This document shows, piece by piece, positions 1-4,807 of a stretch of DNA of 8,476 nucleotides. Both the position numbers and the translations under genes were made by a program. The stretch is from Deltaproteobacteria bacterium (GTDB taxonomy: Bacteria; Myxococcota; Myxococcia; Myxococcales; Myxococcaceae). The stretch is taken from NCBI GenBank assembly GCA_016875515.1, contig VGRA01000083.1, positions 1 to 8,476 on the forward strand. Reading direction: 5' to 3'. The notes under the pieces were generated by a model. That model was given only the letters and a program-made list of their open reading frames with translations. It did not search any database and was not told the origin of the DNA. Each line of letters opens with the position of its first letter. The first letter of the stretch is position 1.

Positions 1-1
1 C

Positions 2-1396
2 TCCCCCGCCCCCGCCCCCGAGGGCTTCCGCCGCATCCGGGACAACGAGGCCGCCGGCGACCCGCAGCTGGAACCCCTGGCCGCCCGCTACGAGCAGGAC
101 GTCTTCCCCGTGCTGGCCGCCGCTGGCTGGGACCGCAAAGACGTCCAACTCGCCTGGGACTTCACCACCGGCACCCGCGCCAACGCCACCCGGGACATGC
201 TCCGCGTCCGCGAACTCACCCTCCAGTGGCTCGCCACCCACACCCCCGCTGTCACCATCACGAAGGTGGAGGAGAACACCGAGCCGGAGATTTGGCGCAC
301 CGTGCAGGGCACCCTCGAGGCGCCGCTGTTCCTGGAGGAGAACGCCCCCGGGGCCGCGCTGCACGTGGGCGCGGACGGGCAGGTGGCGCAGAACGGCACC
401 ACCACCTTCCCGTTCCTGGCCCAGGTGCCGGTGAGCGTCCGGGACATGGCCACGGAGGCCTCCCCCCTTCTCTACGGCCACGGCTTCTTCGGCTCCGAGT
501 ACGAACTCACCTACGGCCCCACGGTGAGGCTGGCCGAGCGGCTGAAGGTCGTCACCGTGGGCATCCCGTGGGCGGGGATGGCGGGGGAGGACTCGCCCAT
601 CGTGGGCGGGGCCATCCTCGGCGAGCCCACCAACACCCTGAAGTTCACCGACCGCGTGCACCAGGGCATGGCCCACTGGCTGGTGCTGGCCCACGCGGTG
701 GAGGGGACGCTGCGCACCCAACCCGCCTTCGCCCGCCCCGGCGGAGAGCCGGTCTTCGCCGCGGACGCGTCGCGCTACCTCGGCATCAGCCAGGGCCACA
801 TCCTCGGCGGCACCATGAACGCGCTGAACCCGAAGGCGCGCCGCATCATCCTCAACGTGGGTGGGGCCAGCTTCACCACCATGATGATGCGCGCAAGGCC
901 GTTCAACGGCTTCCTGCTCCTCATCGAGAACAGCATCCGGGACCCGCTGGAGCAGCAGAAGTTCATCGCGCTGTTGCAGGCCCCGTTCGACCGGGTGGAC
1001 CCCGCCGCGTACGCCCCGCTGCTGCTGCAGGAGAAGCTGCCCGGCAGCCCCGCGGACCGCCGGGTGCTGATGCAGGTGGGGCTCGGGGACACCTCCGTCC
1101 CCAACGTGGGCTCCTACCTCCACGCGCAGATGGCGGGGCTGCCCTGCCTCCAGCCCTCGCCCGCGCCGGCACCGCTGCTGCCGCCCGTGGACGGGCCGGT
1201 GGAGGGGAGCGCGCTCGCCCTCTACGGCTACGGGCTGGACCTGCAGCCGCTGTACGGCAAGGCGGAGCCGGCCCCCCTGGAGACACAGGTGCACGAGGGC
1301 ATCCGCCGCAGCGAGGCCGCCATGGCCCAGATGGACCGCTTCCTGAGGGAGGGCGTCATCGCCCACACCTGCAGCGGCCCCTGCGACCCGGAATAG
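2..1396 (+). CDS. Alpha/beta-hydrolase-fold protein, probably exported (5' end missing)
   Basis: The reading frame is open from the left edge to a TAG at 1394-1396, so the N-terminus (where a signal or lipoprotein peptide would be expected) lies outside the window; 464 residues are visible. It starts in a Pro-Ala linker (SPAPAPEG), followed by a beta-rich N-terminal part with LAWDFTTGT near visible residue 50. The hydrolase part shows a plausible full machinery: oxyanion-type LLYGHGFFGS (His codon 479-481), nucleophile elbow GISQG (Ser codon 788-790), a likely acid in GLGDTSVPN (Asp codon 1088-1090) and a likely catalytic His in QVHEGIRR (codon 1292-1294), followed by a helix ending RFLREG. 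This order and spacing fit an esterase/lipase-like fold. The GISQG type with a preceding WDFTTG segment is, to my knowledge, common among large secreted or lipoprotein hydrolases of myxobacteria. The C-terminus carries a CSGPC cysteine pair. Substrate unknown; location outside the cytoplasm is inferred. An internal GTG at 110 is not needed, because the frame reads through from the edge. Confidence 0.85.
   Translation, partial: SPAPAPEGFRRIRDNEAAGDPQLEPLAARYEQDVFPVLAAAGWDRKDVQLAWDFTTGTRANATRDMLRVRELTLQWLATHTPAVTITKVEENTEPEIWRTVQGTLEAPLFLEENAPGAALHVGADGQVAQNGTTTFPFLAQVPVSVRDMATEASPLLYGHGFFGSEYELTYGPTVRLAERLKVVTVGIPWAGMAGEDSPIVGGAILGEPTNTLKFTDRVHQGMAHWLVLAHAVEGTLRTQPAFARPGGEPVFAADASRYLGISQGHILGGTMNALNPKARRIILNVGGASFTTMMMRARPFNGFLLLIENSIRDPLEQQKFIALLQAPFDRVDPAAYAPLLLQEKLPGSPADRRVLMQVGLGDTSVPNVGSYLHAQMAGLPCLQPSPAPAPLLPPVDGPVEGSALALYGYGLDLQPLYGKAEPAPLETQVHEGIRRSEAAMAQMDRFLREGVIAHTCSGPCDPE
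3..20. repeat. Short tandem hexamer, CCCCCG x3
   Basis: Three perfect tandem copies of CCCCCG lie at the left edge, inside the hydrolase reading frame, where they encode an alternating Pro-Ala stretch. As the unit is 6 bp, copy-number change would lengthen or shorten the linker by two residues without shifting the frame. It may extend to the left of the window. It is probably a simple proline-rich linker next to the export signal rather than a regulatory repeat. Confidence 0.6.
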
Positions 1397-1399
1397 CTG

Positions 1400-1411
1400 C
1401 CCGGTACCGGG
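1400..1411. terminator. Palindrome between convergent stop codons, possible weak bidirectional terminator
   Basis: The 12-bp perfect palindrome CCCGGTACCGGG fills most of the 15-bp gap between the hydrolase stop (1394-1396) and the nucleotidyltransferase stop (complement of 1412-1414). As RNA it could form a 4-bp G/C stem with a GUAC loop, plus one G-U pair at the base, identical from either strand. No T-tract follows on either side, so intrinsic termination is doubtful. The position between two converging genes is the main argument. Confidence 0.25.
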
Positions 1412-2389
1412 TCAGTCCCGCGCGCGCGCCGTGAGCCAGCGCCGCAGCCGCTCCACGCCGCGCAAGCTGCGCGTCTCCAGCCGCAGCAGCGGGGCAACCA
1501 CGGCCTTGTCCAGCAGCGCCCGGGTGCTGGTGCGAAGCTCCGGTCGCACCTGCGCCACCGCGGCGGCCGCCTCCGGGTACAGCTTCTCCACGACCCCAAC
1601 CGAGGCGTACAGCGCCCGCTCCATGCCCCACGCCTTCGCCCGCGCCTTCACCGCCTGCAGGTCCGGCGGCCGGCTGTACACCCCGGCCATGAAGGTGGCC
1701 CCGGTGAGCAGCTCCCGCAGGTCCACGAAGGTCAGCATGGGCACCTGGTAGCCCGCGCGCGCCTGCGCCACGCAGGTTTGCAACAGCGCGTCCTCCAGCC
1801 CCAGGCGGTAGGTGGACTCGCCGTACACCTTCATCCGCTCGGCGCGCTGCAGCAGCTCCAGCTCCTCCGGCCCGGTGGGGCCGCCGAAGAGGGAGGTGTG
1901 GACGCACACGTTGGTGCGCCCGTCCGACAGGAAGGCGTCCCCCTCCCCGAGCACGTCGTCCCGCGTGACGGGGCGGAAGTTGGCCCGCGCCATCCAGCCG
2001 GTGAAGCCGGCCACGTCCGAGTCCCGCAAGAGCAGGTCAATCTCCATCACCGGCCGGAAGGCCACGTGCGGGTAGAGCGCCTCGGCGTAGGAGGCCCCGC
2101 CCAGCATCACCAGCTGCCGCCCTTCCAGCGAGGCGAGGCTGCGCTTGAAGTTGACCAGCTTCAACACGTTGTCGTTGCCGGTGCCCTGGTGGATGGAGAG
2201 CAGCCGCTCGCGCACCTCGTCCGGCGCCCCGGCCCCGCCCAGCCGGTACTCCAGGTTGTAGGCGATGAGGGAGGCCAGCCCGTTCTCCACCGCCCACTCG
2301 GACAGCCGCTCCCACGGCGCGTCCTTGAGGGAGCGGCGGGGAGGATCGAACGACGTGAGGACCTGGACCGTCTCGAGCAGGGAAGCCAT
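1412..2389 (-). CDS. Uncharacterised nucleotidyltransferase, NTP_transf_5-like
   Basis: A 325-residue protein matching, by motif, the NTP_transf_5 group (a minimal nucleotidyltransferase fold). Residues 1-90 form a helical N-terminal part. The core is residues 92-125: LVMLGGASYAEALYP then FRPVMEIDLLLRDSD. In the family this reads roughly LKG...LYP...RPM-D-I-D-LLV; the second acidic residue (Asp118) is kept, the first is Glu116, and the usual Lys-Gly before the helix is Gly97-Gly98. The conserved C-terminal helical signature is present: LGLEDALLQTC (about 197-206) and LTFVDLRELL (about 219-228). Length is slightly short of typical for the group but looks complete. The ATG at 2389 begins a sensible N-terminus; upstream on this strand are only purine patches (AAAGG, GGGGG) rather than a clear ribosome site. 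No signal peptide or membrane segment, so cytoplasmic. Members occur near polysaccharide and peptide-modification loci; the acceptor here is unknown. It converges on the hydrolase and diverges from the methyltransferase fusion. Confidence 0.82.
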   Translation of the reverse strand: MASLLETVQVLTSFDPPRRSLKDAPWERLSEWAVENGLASLIAYNLEYRLGGAGAPDEVRERLLSIHQGTGNDNVLKLVNFKRSLASLEGRQLVMLGGASYAEALYPHVAFRPVMEIDLLLRDSDVAGFTGWMARANFRPVTRDDVLGEGDAFLSDGRTNVCVHTSLFGGPTGPEELELLQRAERMKVYGESTYRLGLEDALLQTCVAQARAGYQVPMLTFVDLRELLTGATFMAGVYSRPPDLQAVKARAKAWGMERALYASVGVVEKLYPEAAAAVAQVRPELRTSTRALLDKAVVAPLLRLETRSLRGVERLRRWLTARARD

Positions 2390-2454
2390 GGCGCGTGCCC
2401 CCGGCCTTTAACCCCACCGCCCCCCTGCGTGCCATGTTAGTCCGCGCTCCCGCC
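2390..2454. promoter_or_regulatory. Divergent intergenic region, presumed to hold two promoters
   Basis: This 65-bp gap separates the starts of two genes transcribed away from each other, so each promoter must lie in it or in the opposite coding region. It contains one of the few A/T-containing spots of the neighbourhood, CCTTTAACCCC (2405-2415), and CATGTTAG (2433-2440). I could not find a well-spaced -35/-10 pair on either strand. The call rests on gene orientation, not on a recognised motif. Confidence 0.3.
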
Positions 2455-3762
2455 ATGGCCGCCGTCACCGTCCTCATCCCCTGCTTGCCGACGCACGCGG
2501 ACCCGGGCCCCGTGGCCCGCGGGGCGCTCGAGGCAGGACATGCCGTGGTGCTGGCCGGAGAGGCCCCGCCCGGGCTCCCCGGGACGCGCAGCGTACAGGC
2601 CGCCACCCGGGACGAGGCGTTGCGGCTCGGGCTGCGGGCCGCGGGGCTCGAGGCGTCCTTCATCCTGGTGCACGCCCCAGACGTGCCGTGGGACGACGCA
2701 GACGTGCGCGCGCTGTTACAGCCGCTGGAGGCGGACGCCGCGGACGCCACCTACGCCCACGCCGAGCACCTGCCGCTGCCCGAGCGCGGGCTCTCCCGGA
2801 TGGCGCAGGCCGTCACCGGGGTGGCGCTGCCGGACGCGTTCCCGTCCGTGCGCGCGTACCGCTCGGCCCCGGCGCTCGCCCAGCTGGAGCGCGCAGGACA
2901 GGTAGAGGCGGAGGCGGAGCTGCTCGTGAAGCTGGCCGCGCAGGGCTTCCGCCTCGCCCACGTCCCGGTGCGCTCCGCCCGCCCGCCCTCGGAGCCCGGG
3001 CTCTTTCTCCGGCGCGCCCGCGCCCTGGTCCGGTACCTGGGGCTGCAGAACGACGCGGACAACGCGCACGAGGGCTACAACACGCTCGCCCGCATGGAGT
3101 CCGCCTCCCACTACAACGCGTGGCTGGGGGCGCAGTTCCGCCCGTGGCTGGGGCAGCGGGTGCTGGAGGTGGGGGCGGGCATCGGCACCATGACGGCGCA
3201 GCTGGCCCCGGGCCGCGAGTTGCTGGTGGCGCTGGAGATGGACGCCTTCTACGTGGAGCGGCTCCGCAACCGCTTCCGCGGCCACCCGCACGTGCGGCCG
3301 GTGCTCTCCGGCGTGGAGCAGGCGGACTGGGCGCGGCTGCGCGGCGAGGGGTTCGACTCGGTGGTGATGTCCAACGTGCTCGAGCACATCGAGGACGACG
3401 TGGGGGCGCTGCGCAACCTGCGCTCGGCGCTGCCCGAGGGCGGGCGGCTTCTGCTCTTCGTCCCCGCGCTTCAGGCCGTCTTCGGCGGCCTGGACGAGGC
3501 CGTGGGCCACCACCGCCGCTACGAGGCGCCGCAGCTGCGCGCGGCCATGGAGTCGGGCGGCTTCGAGGTGGAGCAGCTGCGTTGGATGAACTTGCTCGGC
3601 ATCCCCGGCTGGTACCTCAACAGCCGGCTGCTGGGTCGCCGCGCCATGCCGCCCTTGCAGCTGCGCCTCTTCGACGCGGTGGCCCCCTGGCTCGCCGCGG
3701 CGGAGTCCCGCGTGCAGCTGCCCATCGGGCTCGGGCTCTTCGCCGTGGGGCGGGCGCGCTGA
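2455..3762 (+). CDS. Degenerate GT2-like domain fused to class I SAM-dependent methyltransferase
   Basis: A 435-residue two-domain protein. Residues 1-175 follow the outline of a family-2 glycosyltransferase: VTVLIP at the start, ASFILVH (67-73), PLEADAADATYA (90-101), VALPDAFPSVRAYRS (123-137), EAELLVKLAAQGFRLAHVPV (153-172). The metal-binding DADL is replaced by HAPDV (73-77), and the usual VDDGS segment is missing, so sugar-transfer activity is doubtful. A linker with Arg-rich helix (about 183-215) leads to a complete methyltransferase domain: motif I VLEVGAGIGTMT (236-247), acidic end of strand 2 LVALEMD (257-263), FDSVVMSNVLEHIEDD (300-315), LPEGGRLLLFVPA (326-338) and GLDEAVGHHRRY (345-356). 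This pattern is that of a Methyltransf_11/25-type enzyme, often acting on small molecules, lipids or sugars. Start: the frame is open upstream with a GTG at 2395 and an ATG at 2434, but the ATG at 2455 directly precedes the VTVLIP strand and leaves room for a promoter; no strong ribosome site marks any of the three. Soluble, cytoplasmic. Substrate unknown. Confidence 0.85.
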   Translation: MAAVTVLIPCLPTHADPGPVARGALEAGHAVVLAGEAPPGLPGTRSVQAATRDEALRLGLRAAGLEASFILVHAPDVPWDDADVRALLQPLEADAADATYAHAEHLPLPERGLSRMAQAVTGVALPDAFPSVRAYRSAPALAQLERAGQVEAEAELLVKLAAQGFRLAHVPVRSARPPSEPGLFLRRARALVRYLGLQNDADNAHEGYNTLARMESASHYNAWLGAQFRPWLGQRVLEVGAGIGTMTAQLAPGRELLVALEMDAFYVERLRNRFRGHPHVRPVLSGVEQADWARLRGEGFDSVVMSNVLEHIEDDVGALRNLRSALPEGGRLLLFVPALQAVFGGLDEAVGHHRRYEAPQLRAAMESGGFEVEQLRWMNLLGIPGWYLNSRLLGRRAMPPLQLRLFDAVAPWLAAAESRVQLPIGLGLFAVGRAR

Positions 3763-3781
3763 GGCCCCGGCAGCCGGCCGG
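3763..3781. other. Convergent 19-bp gap with GC-rich inverted repeat
   Basis: The gap between the stops of the methyltransferase fusion and the outer-membrane protein gene is made of overlapping GGCC/CCGG blocks. Two alternative 4-bp G/C stems can be drawn: GGCC 3763-3766 with 3776-3779, or CCGG 3767-3770 with 3774-3777. Neither has a T-tract. It may slow polymerase between converging genes, but as a terminator it is weak. Confidence 0.2.
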
Positions 3782-4771
3782 TCAGAAGCCCACGCCCAGG
3801 CCGCCCAGCACCCCCAGGTCCCACGGCACGTCCGTCACCGGGTGGGCGAAGTAGTCGCAGCTGACGGCGACGTTCCCGAACAGCTCCCGCCCCGGCCCCA
3901 GCGTGGCCAGGTGCACCCGGGCGGCGCCTTCCACGAGCAGCCGGTAATCCGCCACGTCCAGCCACCGCGCAACAGCCTCCGCGCGCGGCGGCGCGTAGAG
4001 GATGTGCTGGTAGCCCACCACCGCGGACAGCAGCACCGCCCCGCCGCCCGCGCTGTACTTCCCCTTCACCCGCCAGGAGAGGATGCCGTTGTTGCCGGCG
4101 AAGCCGTCCCGGTTGTTCGCGGTCCAGCCCGTCTCCGCCTGCTCGAAGCGGTGGCCTACCCCCACGCTGAGCTTCAGCTGCCCCGGCCCCCCGCGGTCGA
4201 ACAGGCCGTAGGCCACCCCGGCCATCTCGCTCACGTAGAAGGCGAGCCGCTTGCGCGTGTCCCGGCCCGAGGTGAGCAGGCCAAAGAGCGACCAGCGGCC
4301 ATCCAGCAGCAGGTCGTCCATCACCACGCCGTCCAAAAAGTGCTGCAGCTGCCCCTTCGAGTCCAGCAGCACCTGCCCCTTCAGCATGCCCTCCACTTGG
4401 TGCGCCAGGAACTGCGCCTTGAAGGCCACCGTGCCGCCGAGGTTGCCCGTGTTGACGTTGCCGCGCTGGTAGGTGCCCGTCAGCGACACCGCCACCGCCG
4501 GGTCCGGCAGCTTGCGGGGCAGCACCAGCAGCAGCCCCTTGGCGCCCGGGGCGCAGGCCCGCGCCACCGCGGCGGCCACCTCCGGGTCGTCCACGCGCAC
4601 CTTCTGGGCCGCCAGCGCCGCGCGCGCGGACTCGACGCAGGCAGCGGCATCCCCCCCGGCGTCGGCCGGCGCCGGGAGCTCCGTCACCGCGTACCCACCT
4701 GCGACGGCGGCATGCGACAACAGCCCCCACGCGAGGGTCAACACCAGCAGCGCTGCGCGGGCACTTTCCAC
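3782..4771 (-). CDS. Exported DUF481-like outer-membrane beta-barrel protein
   Basis: A 329-residue protein with a clear Sec signal peptide: Arg5, a hydrophobic run (about 6-18) and an AVA site giving cleavage after Ala24. The mature N-terminus (about 25-92) is Ala-rich and helical with a Cys45/Cys73 pair that could form a disulphide. From residue 93 the sequence becomes alternating beta strands: VAVSLTGTYQRGNVNTGNLG, which resembles the GN-T/S opening of DUF481 (YdiY-type) barrels, then repeated strands such as LLLDGRWSLFGLL, RLAFYVSEMAGVAYGLF, LKLSVGVGHRFE, LSWRVKGKYS, VLLSAVVGYQHILYA and a closing LGVLGGLGVGF. The final residue is Phe, as usual for proteins inserted by the BAM machinery. 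Family assignment is moderate; the exported barrel nature is well supported. It is longer than E. coli YdiY because of the N-terminal segment. The GTG start at 4771 is backed by AGGGA six bases upstream. Function unknown; no partner gene adjacent. It is divergent from mfd and convergent with the methyltransferase gene. Confidence 0.78.
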   Translation of the reverse strand: MESARAALLVLTLAWGLLSHAAVAGGYAVTELPAPADAGGDAAACVESARAALAAQKVRVDDPEVAAAVARACAPGAKGLLLVLPRKLPDPAVAVSLTGTYQRGNVNTGNLGGTVAFKAQFLAHQVEGMLKGQVLLDSKGQLQHFLDGVVMDDLLLDGRWSLFGLLTSGRDTRKRLAFYVSEMAGVAYGLFDRGGPGQLKLSVGVGHRFEQAETGWTANNRDGFAGNNGILSWRVKGKYSAGGGAVLLSAVVGYQHILYAPPRAEAVARWLDVADYRLLVEGAARVHLATLGPGRELFGNVAVSCDYFAHPVTDVPWDLGVLGGLGVGF

Positions 4772-4777
4772 GGCGCG

Positions 4778-4782
4778 TCCCT
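4778..4782 (-). promoter_or_regulatory. Ribosome binding site for the outer-membrane protein gene
   Basis: Read on the minus strand this is AGGGA, separated by six bases (CGCGCC) from the GTG at 4771. It supports that non-ATG start, which also places the signal peptide exactly at the N-terminus. Confidence 0.5.
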
Positions 4783-4797
4783 ATGTCACTCGGCTAT

Positions 4798-4803
4798 GGA
4801 GGG
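4798..4803 (+). promoter_or_regulatory. Ribosome binding site deciding the mfd start
   Basis: GGAGGG is the strongest Shine-Dalgarno match near this start. Its core GGAGG (4798-4802) ends five bases before the GTG at 4808. It overlaps the in-frame ATG at 4796, which itself has no purine-rich sequence upstream. This favours GTG 4808 as the true start. Confidence 0.55.
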
Positions 4804-4807
4804 TCCA

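Noticed and set aside
1552..1578. 27-bp near-identical sequence also found at 4561-4587 (one mismatch)
   Set aside because: Both copies lie in minus-strand genes in the same reading frame and encode PE-A/V-AAAVA helices. Ala-rich helices with biased codons explain this by chance; no further copies or mobile-element features were seen.
1778..2440. Plus-strand frame opposite the nucleotidyltransferase
   Set aside because: No recognisable domain; the minus-strand frame carries family motifs throughout, so this is its shadow.
3842..4795. Long upstream extension of the mfd reading frame
   Set aside because: It is antisense to a gene with a signal peptide and beta-barrel features, is rich in His/Arg/Gln without Mfd similarity, and the real Mfd N-terminus starts near 4808.
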